From Nocardiopsis kunsanensis DSM 44524 (GTDB lineage: Bacteria > Actinomycetota > Actinomycetes > Streptosporangiales > Streptosporangiaceae), in assembly GCF_000340965.1 (NCBI RefSeq), contig NZ_ANAY01000015.1, forward strand, positions 94,675 to 158,674: a stretch of 64,000 bases of DNA, written 5' to 3'. The translations under genes and the position numbers were made by a program. This document shows, piece after piece, positions 35,029 to 43,135 of the stretch; the stretch's first letter is position 1; each line of letters opens with the position of its first letter. The notes below the pieces were generated by a model, which saw only the letters and a program-made list of their open reading frames with translations, had not been told where the DNA came from and ran no database searches.

Positions 35029-35435
35029 GCGCTCCCCGCTTTCCGGTCTGCGTCGTCCCTTCCCGTGGCCGTGCTGCGAGGTCCACGGGAATCGCGAGGT
35101 CGGATCAGTCTCGCGAAGAGCCCTGCCGGAGTCGATCCGGCGCGCCCCCTCTCGCTGGGGCTCGGACACTGTGTACCTCGCCTGTTGGGTGGTTCCGGAA
35201 GGGTTCCGGGTCCGCCGATACGACCACGAAAGTTACTCGGAAGTAAACCATGACCGTGGACACGTGAACAGCACCACATGGTCACCTTCCGGTAGCTACG
35301 TCCGGTTACTCCTTTCACCCGACTCTCCCACCTGGTCTTCCCATTTGGCACCCCGTCTGACCCGTCGACCCCCTCAAGGACTCCGGCCGGAAGGCCCCGG
35401 ACGGGAGACAAGACCGGGGCCCGGTCGAGAACCGG

Positions 35436-35521
35436 CCTCGCACGCGTGCGCGCACACCTGGGAAGAGGGGGGAACCGTGCACCCGCGGCAGCACGCCCTC
35501 GCACGCGTGCGCGCACACCTG
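35436..35521. repeat. Pair of identical 25-base direct repeats
   Basis: Copies at 35436-35460 and 35497-35521 match at all 25 bases and stop matching on both sides. The core alternates purine and pyrimidine (GCACGCGTGCGCGCAC), a pattern that favours Z-DNA or local hairpins. No gene spans them. Confidence 0.8.
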
Positions 35522-35544
35522 AGAGCAAGCGCGAGCGGGCGACT

Positions 35545-35740
35545 CACGTACTCAGGGGCAGGCTTCGGCGCGGTAGAGGCGAGACGTAACCGGCGAACTC
35601 GTCACAGACGTCGTTCACCAGATCGGCCAGCTGCTCGCGGGGGGAACGATCCGCACCGACCTGCCGTCCCGTGAGCGGTAGATCCAGTAGGCACCGTCCT
35701 GACTGAGGTGCCTCGAAGCTTCCGGACAGCGCCCCCAACT
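35545..35740 (-). pseudogene. Possible frameshifted small actinobacterial protein
   Basis: On the minus strand, two frames join into a plausible short protein: AYWIYRSRDGRSVRIV in one frame, then REQLADLVNDVCDEFAGYV in another, with the break at the G/C run near 35640. The opening looks like the end of a small regulatory-type actinobacterial protein, but I do not recognise the family. It sits beside the IS3 relic and may be collateral damage. Confidence 0.3.
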
Positions 35741-35750
35741 ACTGTTGGGG
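35733..35750. repeat. Stem-loop beside IS3 relic
   Basis: CCCCAAC/GTTGGGG 7-base arms with a TACT loop, flanked further out by CTTCCG and CGGAAG. It may be a terminator or the remains of the element's inverted-repeat end. Confidence 0.45.
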
Positions 35751-35771
35751 ACGTTCGGAAGGGAAGGGTGG

Positions 35772-36058
35772 TTGGCTCGCAAGAAACCGTACTCTCAGGA
35801 GTTCAAGAACGAAGCGGTCCGCATGGTGCTCGATGGGCCGCGCCCGGTCGTGCATGCCGCACGGGAACTCGGCATCCGTGACACCACTCTCGGGAACTGG
35901 ATCGCGGCATACAAGCGCGACCACGGACAACTTCCCTCCCAGCAGGACGCCGAGAAGTCCGAGCGTGAGCGAGAACTGGAGCGCGAGAACCGGAAGCTCC
36001 GTGAGCAGGTCGCTTTTCCAAAAAAGCGACTGCCTTCTTCGCAGCCGAGAATCAGTGA
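35772..36058 (+). pseudogene. IS3-family transposase OrfA remnant, frameshifted
   Basis: The IS3 OrfA plan is clear: KKPYSQEFKNEAVRMVLDG, the HTH AARELGIRDTTLGNWIAAYK and the leucine-zipper end RERELERENRKLREQVAF. The expected ending (KKATAFFAAENQ then TGA) is present one frame away, after an AAAAAAG run near 36018. AAAAAAG is also the classic IS3 slippage site, so part of the shift may be functional in origin, but no OrfB follows here. The element has lost its second half and right end. Confidence 0.75.
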
Positions 36059-36059
36059 C

Positions 36060-36360
36060 GTCCAGGTACGAACTGACCGCCACGGAGCCCCCTCCGTCCT
36101 ACGCCCCCGCGGTCGACGAACGTGAGCTGTACGTCCACATGCTCCTTGCCTCCCGCTCGTACCCCGGCCGGAGGATCGGTTCCGGTCTCCTCGACCATGC
36201 CCGTGAACAGGCACGCGCACGAGACATTCCCCTCGTGCGCGTGGACTGCTGGAGCGGCGGGGACGGCGCCCTGATCCGTTACCACGAGAGCCAGGGCTTC
36301 ACCCCGACCGAGCGGGTCCCGGTGGGTGAACGCGAGCTCCAGGTCCGCCAGAGCCGGGCC
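36060..36360 (+). pseudogene. GNAT acetyltransferase remnant (5' truncated)
   Basis: Directly after the OrfA relic, a frame reads ERELYVHMLLASRSYPGRRI, then GSGLLDHAREQARARD and LVRVDCWSGGDGALIRYHES, then QGFTPTERV. This is the acetyl-CoA binding loop and C-terminal half of a GNAT enzyme. The N-terminal half is missing, replaced by transposase sequence, and no stop follows in frame. It looks like a gene cut by the insertion element. Confidence 0.65.
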
Positions 36361-36388
36361 TGCTCCCCGACCCCGATCCGGCCCCGGC

Positions 36389-36946
36389 CTACCACCCGGC
36401 CTGCTCGTTCGCGGCGTCCGCCATCTCCACCAACCGGTCGGTCATCTGCTGGTTCATCTCCGGCGACGGCTGCGGCATGCCCGCGATCGCCGACATGTAC
36501 AGCCCGTCCCCCGCGCGCAGGATCACCTCTGCCAGGACCGGGTCGGCCACGGCCTCGTGCAGCATCTCGCCCCAGCGGGTGAACGTGCCCTGAACCTTGG
36601 CCATCGCTTCCTCGGGCAGGTCGTCGTGCGTGCGCAGGGCGGCGATCACGGCCCAGTACAGCTCCCGTTCCTCGGTACTCTGCGGCAACGACGTGCGCAG
36701 GAACACCCGAACGACGCCTTCGTCCCCCTCCACGGCCTCCCGGAACTCCTCCTCGGCCATCTCGACGAGCCGGTCGATGAGCCCGGCCAGCATCGCCACC
36801 TTCGACGGGAAGTGGTACAGAAGCCCGCCCTTGGAGACCGAGGCCTCGCGTGCCACCGCCTCCAGGGTCACGGAGGAGAACCCGTCACTGATCAGGATGT
36901 CCTGGAGCGCGTCCAGGATCCGGTCGCGCGTATTCGAAGCAGTCAC
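36389..36946 (-). CDS. TetR family regulator of the adjacent DHA2 exporter
   Basis: A 185-residue TetR protein: RDRILDALQDILISDGFSSV, then VTLEAVAREASVSKGGLLYH and FPSKVAMLAGLIDRL form the HTH, followed by a TetR_C-type helical domain. The GTG start lies 12 bases from the first of two tandem operator palindromes in the divergent gap to the MFS gene. Typical TetR/QacA-like efflux control. Its stop is close to the GNAT relic, so the left border of this cluster is an old insertion site. Confidence 0.85.
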   Translation of the reverse strand: MTASNTRDRILDALQDILISDGFSSVTLEAVAREASVSKGGLLYHFPSKVAMLAGLIDRLVEMAEEEFREAVEGDEGVVRVFLRTSLPQSTEERELYWAVIAALRTHDDLPEEAMAKVQGTFTRWGEMLHEAVADPVLAEVILRAGDGLYMSAIAGMPQPSPEMNQQMTDRLVEMADAANEQAGW

Positions 36947-36957
36947 GATTGACAGTG

Positions 36958-36994
36958 TACCGGCCGGACGGTACTGTACCGGCTGGACGGTTCA
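36958..36994. promoter_or_regulatory. Tandem TetR operators, tetR/DHA2 exporter gap
   Basis: GTACCG-N6-CGGTAC (36958-36975) and GTACCG-N6-CGGTTC (36977-36994), 19 bases apart, sharing the core ACCGGCYGGACGGT. The first is a perfect outer palindrome. They lie beside the TetR start and 245 bases upstream of the exporter ATG. Confidence 0.65.
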
Positions 36995-37238
36995 AGAATG
37001 GGCAGGAGTGTGCCTCACCAGCACACGACCCCCGGGAAAAGCAACACTTCCGCGGAACTCCCCGGAGGAACAACACCACCGGACCACTGCGCCCCGACCC
37101 GGGACGCGGCTCGCCACCGAGCACGGCCCTACGGAACCCGGAGCCCTCCACCACTCCCGAGCCCGGAACAGCACCACGGCCCGGCCGGCCGCCCTCACAC
37201 CGTGCGGCGGCAGAAGAAGCCACACGTTACGAGGAAAG

Positions 37239-38966
37239 ATGAGCTCCGCCACGGCCGGGAACGGCCCCAACGACACGCGCGGCGGCCACGGCAACCCGCC
37301 GGCGCTCGCGGGCCCCCGCGAATGGGCCGCCCTCGCGGTACTGGTCCTGCCGGTGATCCTGATCTCGGTCGACATGACCGTGTTGGGTTTCGCCGTTCCC
37401 GCGCTCAGCGAGGCGCTCGAGCCCTCCGCCGACCAACTGCTGTGGATCGTCGACATCTACGGCTTCGTCCTCGCCGGGCTGCTGATCACCATGGGGTCCC
37501 TCGGCGACCGCATCGGCCGCCGGCGCCTGTTGATGACGGGGTCGGCCGCTTTCGGACTGGCCTCGCTCCTGGCCGCTCTCGCACCCGTGCCCGAAGTGCT
37601 CATCGCCGCGCGCGCACTTCTGGGACTGGCCGGGGCAACACTGATGCCCTCGACCCTGTCGCTGCTGCGCAACATCTTCCTCGACGCACGCCAACGGCTG
37701 CTGGCCATCGCGATCTGGGCCTCCGGTTTCTCCGGCGGCGCGGCGCTCGGCCCGATCCTCGGCGGATGGCTGCTCGAACACTTCTTCTGGGGTTCGGTCT
37801 TCCTCATCAACCTGCCGGTGATGGCACTGATCCTGGTGCTGGTCCCGTTGCTGGTCCGCGAGTCCCGTAACCCCGACGCCGGCCGGATGGACCTGCCCAG
37901 CGTGATCCTGTCGATGGGGGCCATGCTGCCCGTCGTCTACGGCATCAAGAAGGTCGCCACCGACGGCGTCGACGTACTCCCCCTCGTCTCCTTGCTGTTC
38001 GGGCTGGCCGTGGGGTGGCTGTTCGTCCGCCGCCAGCACAGGCTCCAGGACCCGCTCATCGACGTGGGCCTGTTCCGCTACCGCGTGTTCACCATCGCGG
38101 TCGTCACCAACCTGATGATCGTCTTCGCGATGGTGGGATCTCTGTTCTTCCTCACCCAGTACCTGCAGCTCGTACTCGGCGTCTCACCCATGCGCGCCGG
38201 CATCGTCCTGCTGCCCGGACTGCTGCTGTCGGTCGTCGCCGGCCTGATCGCGGCGCGTGTGGCCCGACGGCTGAGCCTGTCCACGGTGATCGGGGTGGCC
38301 CTGCTGGTGACCGCGAGCGGATTCGCCGCCTTCGCGTTCACCCCGGTGGAGGACGTGACCCTGGGCGTGGTGCTCATCTCGGCCGGGTTCGCGCTCATCG
38401 CGACCGGGTCCGGGTTCGCCGAGACCCTCACCAACGGCGCGATCATGTCGACCGCTCCGCCCAAGCGCGCGGGGGCGGCCTCGGCGATCTCCGAGACCGC
38501 CTACGAACTGGGCGGCGCGTTCGGTATCGCGGTCCTGGGCAGCATCCTGACCGGGTCCTACCGCGGTAACCTCACCGGGGTGGAAGGGGTCTCCGGCTCC
38601 GCCCTGGAGACCGCGCGCGAGACCCTGGGCGGTGCTGCCAACGCGGCCGAGGCCGTGGGCGGACCGTCCGGGAGTGCGCTCATGGAGGCCGCGCGGGTGG
38701 CCTTCACCAACGGCATGCACCTGACTTCGGTCATCGCCGCGCTGATCATCCTGTTCGCCGCGGGCCAGGCCTGGATCTCGCTGCGCGGCCAGGGCAACCC
38801 CGCTGTGGAGAACCGACAGCCCGAACCGGAGATCACGGCGCACCGCAAGGGCACCGACACGGAAACGGATGCCGTCGCCGCTCCCGAGAAGCCTGCTCAG
38901 GACCCTGTGGACATCGACGCAGCCGAAGGCGCCGCAAACGGCTCGGAGTCCGACAGGAGCGTCTGA
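37239..38966 (+). CDS. DHA2-type MFS multidrug exporter (EmrB/QacA family)
   Basis: A 575-residue, 14-helix exporter. Motif D1 region PVILISVDMTVLGFAVPALS, motif A GSLGDRIGRRRLLMTGS, motif C GFSGGAALGPILGGWLLEHF, and GLFRYRVFTIAVVTNLMIVF at the start of the second half are all as in QacA/SmvA. A 60-residue acidic cytoplasmic tail follows. GAGGAAAG precedes the ATG; the roughly 240-base leader after the operators holds no convincing gene. Proton-driven drug export, induced through the divergent TetR. Confidence 0.92.
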   Translation: MSSATAGNGPNDTRGGHGNPPALAGPREWAALAVLVLPVILISVDMTVLGFAVPALSEALEPSADQLLWIVDIYGFVLAGLLITMGSLGDRIGRRRLLMTGSAAFGLASLLAALAPVPEVLIAARALLGLAGATLMPSTLSLLRNIFLDARQRLLAIAIWASGFSGGAALGPILGGWLLEHFFWGSVFLINLPVMALILVLVPLLVRESRNPDAGRMDLPSVILSMGAMLPVVYGIKKVATDGVDVLPLVSLLFGLAVGWLFVRRQHRLQDPLIDVGLFRYRVFTIAVVTNLMIVFAMVGSLFFLTQYLQLVLGVSPMRAGIVLLPGLLLSVVAGLIAARVARRLSLSTVIGVALLVTASGFAAFAFTPVEDVTLGVVLISAGFALIATGSGFAETLTNGAIMSTAPPKRAGAASAISETAYELGGAFGIAVLGSILTGSYRGNLTGVEGVSGSALETARETLGGAANAAEAVGGPSGSALMEAARVAFTNGMHLTSVIAALIILFAAGQAWISLRGQGNPAVENRQPEPEITAHRKGTDTETDAVAAPEKPAQDPVDIDAAEGAANGSESDRSV

Positions 38967-39014
38967 CGACCACATGGGGCCGGTGCTCGCCCCAGCAAGT
39001 ACGAATCGGGGTCG

Positions 39015-39049
39015 ACGGGTCCCGGTCGCACCGTGCGGCCGGGACCCGT
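39015..39049 (+). terminator. Stem-loop terminator after DHA2 exporter
   Basis: 11-base perfect arms ACGGGTCCCGG and CCGGGACCCGT with a 13-base loop, 49 bases after the stop codon. Confidence 0.65.
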
Positions 39050-39120
39050 TCCCGTGTGTCCGGGGATGCAGAACCGCCGGAGCAGGGGGAACACGGACCG
39101 CGGAGGGGCGGTCTCCGGGG

Positions 39121-40455
39121 TCAGGGCAGGCGCACCAGTTCCACGTCGTCGGTGCCTTCACCACCTGCGCCGACTCGCCCCGCAGCCGTCGGCCGTCCGG
39201 GCGGGACGACCGCGTAGGCGTCGGCCAGCGCCGCGCCCCGCAGACTCCCGGGACGGTCGTGTCCGACCGGGACCGCACGCCCGCGTCCGTCCAGGCGCAC
39301 AGCGACCAGACGCGTGTCCCCGGGGTGGGAAGCGATCTTCCCGGACACCGGGACCCGCCCGTCCACGCGCGCCGGATCGGGTCGGCCCGCGAGTGCGCTG
39401 ACCAGAGGCGTGAACAACGTCAACGCCGCGACCATCGCCGCACCGGGGTTGCCGGGAAGCCCGACGACGATCGTGTCTCCGCTCTCCCCGCCGTTTTCTG
39501 GGCCCGCCGGCCCGCCACGGGCTCCGGGACGGTCTCGGCCGTCGGAACTGCCGGGTCCACCGGTCCCAAGAGCAGCACCGGCGTTCCTGAGACGCGCGAG
39601 CAACTGGGGATGGCCCGGCCGGCACTGCACCCCGTCCACGACCGTCTCCGCGCCCGCCTCCGCCAGGATCGAACGCACGTGGTCGGCAGGCCCCTTGGAA
39701 GAGGACCCGCACACCACGACCACGTCCGTGTCCCCCGCGGTCATCATCTCCGCCAGGGCAGCGCGGTCGTCACCCAAGTACCGGACCGCACCCACCTGCG
39801 CGCCCGCCCAGTCGGCGACCCCCGGCAGGATCGGCCCGATGGCGTCGCGCACACGCCCGTCCCCGGGCAGCCCGCTACGGGTGATCTCGTCTCCGGTCAC
39901 CACGATCGCCACCGTCGGTGCGAACACCGGCAGGGTCTCGTGCCCCAGACTCGCGGCGATTCCGAGTGAAGCCGGGCCCACCCGGTGACCGCACGTGAGA
40001 ATCGTCTCCCCCGGTGCGGTCTCCTCGCCCGACCACCGCACGTGGCGCCCGTGCTCGACCTCACCGCTGACACGGGATCCGTCGGAACCGGGGCTCTCCT
40101 CGACCCGGGCACGTTCGTAGGGGAGCACGCTCTCGGTCCCCTTGGGAACCCGCGCCCCGGTGGCGACCTCCACCGCATCCCCCGGCCCCAGCGCCACGCC
40201 GGGTCCGGAACTGCCGGCCAGGTGGCGGCCGACCAGACGCCACGGTCCCGCTCCGGCCACGGCGTAACCGTCCATGGCGGAGGCGTCGAAGGCCGGAAGC
40301 CCCGCGAGGGCGCGCACATCGCGCGCGAGCACCCCGCCCATCGCGCGGTCCAGGGGCAGGTCCCGCACCGGCGCGGGCAGGGACTCCCCCAGCTCCCGCG
40401 CACGTCGGCGTGCATGTTCCCAGGGAAGGTGTCCCTCGTGTTCGCACCCGTGCAT
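39121..40455 (-). CDS. moeA: Molybdopterin molybdenumtransferase
   Basis: A 444-residue MoeA, which inserts molybdate into adenylylated molybdopterin. Landmarks: PAFDASAMDGYAVAG, VEVATGARVPKGTESVLPYE, VVTGDEITRSGLPGDGRVRD and VVGLPGNPGAAMVAALTLF. An approximately 30-residue Gly/Pro/Asp-rich insert precedes the last motif. The ATG is placed 10 codons into the open frame, with GGGAGAGG upstream. No other moa/mob genes are near. The PaoABC-type enzyme about 8 kb away would be a consumer of its product. Confidence 0.88.
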   Translation of the reverse strand: MHGCEHEGHLPWEHARRRARELGESLPAPVRDLPLDRAMGGVLARDVRALAGLPAFDASAMDGYAVAGAGPWRLVGRHLAGSSGPGVALGPGDAVEVATGARVPKGTESVLPYERARVEESPGSDGSRVSGEVEHGRHVRWSGEETAPGETILTCGHRVGPASLGIAASLGHETLPVFAPTVAIVVTGDEITRSGLPGDGRVRDAIGPILPGVADWAGAQVGAVRYLGDDRAALAEMMTAGDTDVVVVCGSSSKGPADHVRSILAEAGAETVVDGVQCRPGHPQLLARLRNAGAALGTGGPGSSDGRDRPGARGGPAGPENGGESGDTIVVGLPGNPGAAMVAALTLFTPLVSALAGRPDPARVDGRVPVSGKIASHPGDTRLVAVRLDGRGRAVPVGHDRPGSLRGAALADAYAVVPPGRPTAAGRVGAGGEGTDDVELVRLP

Positions 40456-40731
40456 GTCGGCCTCTCCCGTCGCCCTCTCCACCGGTCTTCCATTGTCCCT
40501 TCCGCCCGACGGAGGAGAGGTACCCCGTCGGTGCGGGCCTGTCGGTCACGTGCCCCGGTCACGCCCCGGCCGCACGCGTGGAGACGGCTCGTGGTTCCTG
40601 CGGCCCGGCGCCATGAACACCTCTGCGCCCCATGGCCGCCACGAGATTTCCCGGGCCGCGCTCTCGGCGCGTACAGGGTTCGCACGCGCCCCCGGTGTCA
40701 CCTCCCACACGACCTGTTCGACCACTCCGAT

Positions 40732-40759
40732 TTGCCGTCTCGCCACTTTCCGCTAAAGT
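40732..40759 (+). promoter_or_regulatory. Probable housekeeping promoter for the tRNA cluster
   Basis: TTGCCG (40732-40737), 16-base spacer, TAAAGT (40754-40759); start would fall about 55 bases before the first tRNA. The surrounding 365-base gap (40456-40820) holds no gene I can support. Confidence 0.5.
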
Positions 40760-40820
40760 CTTTACCAGCAGCGAGGCGAGGGCCGCGGAGACGGGGTCCA
40801 CACAAGAAGCCGAGCGGCAA

Positions 40821-40893
40821 GCGGACGTAGCTCAGCTGGTAGAGCATCACCTTGCCAAGGTGAAAGTCGCGGGTTCGAGTCCCGTCGTCCGCT
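40821..40893 (+). tRNA. tRNA-Gly (anticodon GCC)
   Basis: Seven-base acceptor pair GCGGACG/CGTCCGC, D arm AGCTCAGCTGGTAGAGC, anticodon loop TTGCCAA, T arm GGGTTCGAGTCCC. CCA is not encoded. Confidence 0.96.
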
Positions 40894-40935
40894 CGGAGGA
40901 GACGCGGGGAGCCGAAGGCGCCTCACGTGCAACTC

Positions 40936-41006
40936 GGTGGAGTGGCCGAGAGGCGAGGCAACGGCCTGCAAAGCCGTCTACACGGGTTCGAATCCCGTCT
41001 CCACCT
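40936..41006 (+). tRNA. tRNA-Cys (anticodon GCA)
   Basis: Acceptor pair GGTGGAG/CTCCACC, anticodon loop CTGCAAA, T arm GGGTTCGAATCCC. CCA is not encoded. The order Gly-Cys-Val is a common actinobacterial cluster. Confidence 0.96.
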
Positions 41007-41018
41007 CACAGCAGCAGC

Positions 41019-41095
41019 GGGCGGTTAGCTCAGTTGGTTAGAGCGCTACCTTGACACGGTAGAGGTCACAGGTTCGAATCCTGTATCGCCCACCA
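41019..41095 (+). tRNA. tRNA-Val (anticodon GAC)
   Basis: Acceptor pair GGGCGGT/ATCGCCC (one G-T), anticodon loop TTGACAC, T arm AGGTTCGAATCCT, with encoded CCA at 41093-41095. The last tRNA of the cluster and the one nearest the integrase relic. Confidence 0.96.
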
Positions 41096-41108
41096 GCATC
41101 ACTGCAGG

Positions 41109-41125
41109 CCAGAGGCCTCTTCTGG
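41109..41125 (+). terminator. Small hairpin after tRNA-Val
   Basis: CCAGA/TCTGG stem enclosing the AGAGGCCTCT palindrome, 14 bases after the tRNA 3' end. Candidate processing or termination signal. Confidence 0.4.
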
Positions 41126-41143
41126 TGTGCAGGTCCTGGATGG

Positions 41144-41502
41144 TCACCCAACAATGGGAGATATCCGGGAGATCGTCTTCGAAGCGGGCTCCTCCGGGAG
41201 CCCGTTTTTCGTGCCTTCACGGTAGAGCTCTTCCAGGCTCGGGGCCATGGAGAACAGGCGCTCGCGTTCGGCCGGGGTCAGAGCACACACGCTCTGCGCC
41301 CACAGGGTTTCGAGCACGATGTGTACACGCTCCTCCGTCTCGGGGGACGTGTTCGTAGGTCCGAACCATCCCGGCATCCGATGCCCCAGCCGGGCGGCCC
41401 GCGCCGCCTCGGGCACACCTTCCTCTGCCGGCCACGTGCGGTGGGCGTGCCGCCCCTCGTTGAAAGTGATCCCCAGCAGGATCGGCGTACGCGACCGTCC
41501 CT
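41144..41502 (-). pseudogene. Tyrosine-recombinase integrase C-terminal remnant
   Basis: On the minus strand RTPILLGITFNEGRHAHRTW and EEGVPEAARAARLGHRMPG match the catalytic region of actinobacterial phage/ICE integrases (the HxxRH and LGH motifs). The usual following stretch with the active tyrosine (MVRTYEHVP) is present only one frame away, near 41345-41375. Two compensating indels therefore remove the nucleophile from the main frame before ETEERVHIVLETLWAQSV resumes. The N-terminal half is absent and replaced by transposase sequence. The location beside tRNA-Val fits an old integrated element. Confidence 0.72.
41185..41209 (+). terminator. Rho-independent terminator downstream of the tRNA cluster
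   Basis: 8-base arms CGGGCTCC and GGAGCCCG, 4-base loop, then TTTTT on the plus strand. The clearest intrinsic terminator in the window. Confidence 0.8.
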
Positions 41503-41800
41503 GGCCGGTAGGCACGTAGGTGACGCCGGCGGTCCATTCGGTGCGGGGACGGCGGCGATGAAGTCCCTTTCGACCGGGGCGTGCAGGGTGGTGGCCATCC
41601 GGTCCTGGACGATCAGGCCTTCGCGGCCGGTGCGGCGATGCACCCCGACCAGGCCCTCTCTGCATCAGGCGGGCGGTTCGGTTGCTTCCCAGCCGCAGGC
41701 CGTCAATCTCGGACTGGGCGCCTGCGGCCGACCTGGGCGCTCCGTACCGGCTGGCCACCGAGCGGCGGTGCGGCCCGCGCGGTGAAACGCCGCAGGGGCC
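41503..41800 (-). pseudogene. IS3-family transposase OrfB remnant, multiply frameshifted
   Basis: Pieces of one OrfB are spread over frames of the minus strand: ASRYGAPR, EIDGLRLGSNRTARLMQR, then GVHRRTGREGLIVQDRMATT and LHAPVERDFIAAVPAPNG in a second frame, then TEWTAGVTYVPTGQG back in the first. These precede the DDE catalytic residues, which are missing. The fragment runs directly into the integrase relic at about 41502, so an IS3 element probably inserted into the integrase gene and both decayed. Confidence 0.7.
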
Positions 41801-41972
41801 GCTCGCTCTTTCCGTAGGCGTATCGCTCGGCGGCAAGCCGACTCACTCGCAGAGCGAGTTGCGCCCCACAGCAGCAGTCCACCCGCGTGGGTTTCCCAGG
41901 CAGGAGCGGACCCCGACGGTTCGGCGGGCGGGGGTGCATTGTGCAAGGGAGACCCCCACGCTGGGTGGCGGG

Positions 41973-42335
41973 TCAGGACCGCCAGGTTCGCACCACGTGC
42001 AGCACGACCGAGACCACGGCGAGGATCGCCCACGGCGCCAATGCCTCGGGGGCGTCCTCGGCCGCCCAGGCGGCGGCGATGACAGCAAGCGTGCTCCACA
42101 GTGCGACCTTGCGCGTCCGCTCGCCGCGCGTGGCGGAGCCGGGCCGCTCGTGCTCCCCCTCGCGCTTCGGCGCGGTTTCCGACTCGCGCTTCGGTACAGT
42201 CTCCGATTCCATGCGTGTGGCCAGCGAGTCGGCGATCTCGGTGTCGAATTCCGGGCCGAGTTCGCGCCCGGTGGAGATCGCGGCGGCGATCTCGTCGCGC
42301 AGGTCGGTGGTGCGAGCGGGGGGTGTGGTGGCCAT
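41973..42335 (-). CDS. Small two-helix membrane protein, unknown function
   Basis: A 120-residue protein: a Thr/Ala-rich head, a charged middle with Glu/Arg repeats (RMESETVPKRESETAPKREG), then KVALWSTLAVIAAAWAAEDA and WAILAVVSVVLHVVRTW as two membrane segments at the C-terminus. GGAGAAGAGG precedes the ATG, which supports a real gene. No family is recognised. It sits just beyond the decayed mobile DNA, possibly part of the same island. Confidence 0.6.
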   Translation of the reverse strand: MATTPPARTTDLRDEIAAAISTGRELGPEFDTEIADSLATRMESETVPKRESETAPKREGEHERPGSATRGERTRKVALWSTLAVIAAAWAAEDAPEALAPWAILAVVSVVLHVVRTWRS

Positions 42336-43135
42336 GGTGCCTCTTCTCCAACTGCGTTGCAGGCCTCGACCGGCCGAGGGCGGATCCTTCAGTCTACGGC
42401 ACGGTCGACGAAGCGGCCGGCCACGACACACCGGTATTCACCGACGCCTCTTCCGGCCTTGCAGCATCCTCCTTGCCATCGTGCTGCCGCCCTTTCCCAT
42501 GTGGCCGGTGCTCCCGATCCCGGAGTGCTGCGGCGGCCCCGCCCAGCACCTTCGGCCGACGACATGCCGCCCGGCCGGCCGTGCTGGTCGCACGACCCGT
42601 GGGCGGCTGCCAGGCGGTTCCCACGTTCACCATCGGGTCGATCTCCTGACAGGCGCCCAGCTTCACCCCCGCAGCATCGCCACAGCTACGCCGCAGACCT
42701 TCACCGTGGCCTCCCGCCGGACTGACCTTGATCCGACCAGGAGTTCCCGCCCCCGGGCACCTTGCCCACGAGCGGGGACGCGCACTGCACACCACTCCGG
42801 TTCGCCGTGGCGCAGCGCCGGCTCGCACATGTGCGAGTAGGAGACCACAGCAACGCTCGTGACCACCGAGACCAACGAGAAGTGGCTGTCCTGTTCACTC
42901 CCCCGCACCCCGGGCACTCGTCCCGCGGGCCGTCATACCCGTCCCTGCGCACTTTCGCATGGTCGGGCAACAGCTCGAGGTGGGGACCTTGGGTCACCGG
43001 ACCGAGGTTCGCATTCTGTCGGGCCGGAGCCACCGGCATCACTCCGGGTCAGAGCCTTGCTCTTCCAGACCCGTGACCATGGAGAACAGGGTCAGCCCGG
43101 TTACCAGGGGGAAGGATGATGCGAGGGGGATTCTG
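42336..43135. other. Gene-poor stretch upstream of the phosphatase gene
   Basis: About 800 bases in which no frame has steady codon bias or a recognisable product. Short frames on the minus strand (e.g. ending REATVKVCGVAVAMLRG near 42665) look partly coding but have no clear start. It may be decayed sequence belonging to the tRNA-linked island. Confidence 0.45.

Larger units (their letters stand above)
35029..35744. other. Intergenic region with two 25-base direct repeats
   Basis: About 700 bases without an intact gene. It contains a perfect 25-base direct repeat (35436-35460 and 35497-35521, 61 bases start to start) built around GCACGCGTGCGCGC. A small TTACT/AGTAA inverted repeat lies at 35233-35246, in what is probably the manA promoter area. 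The right part holds a decayed small frame (listed separately). Confidence 0.6.

Noticed and set aside
35436..35521. A second, two-repeat CRISPR array with 61-base period
   Set aside because: The repeat is unrelated to the I-E repeat, lacks its internal palindrome arrangement, and two copies are too few to call.
36018..36024. AAAAAAG as an active programmed frameshift site
   Set aside because: The -1 frame stops after 12 codons and no OrfB is present, so no product can be made; treated as relic.
42394..42828. 144-codon minus-strand frame
   Set aside because: Gly/Arg-rich, no start signal, no recognisable domain.
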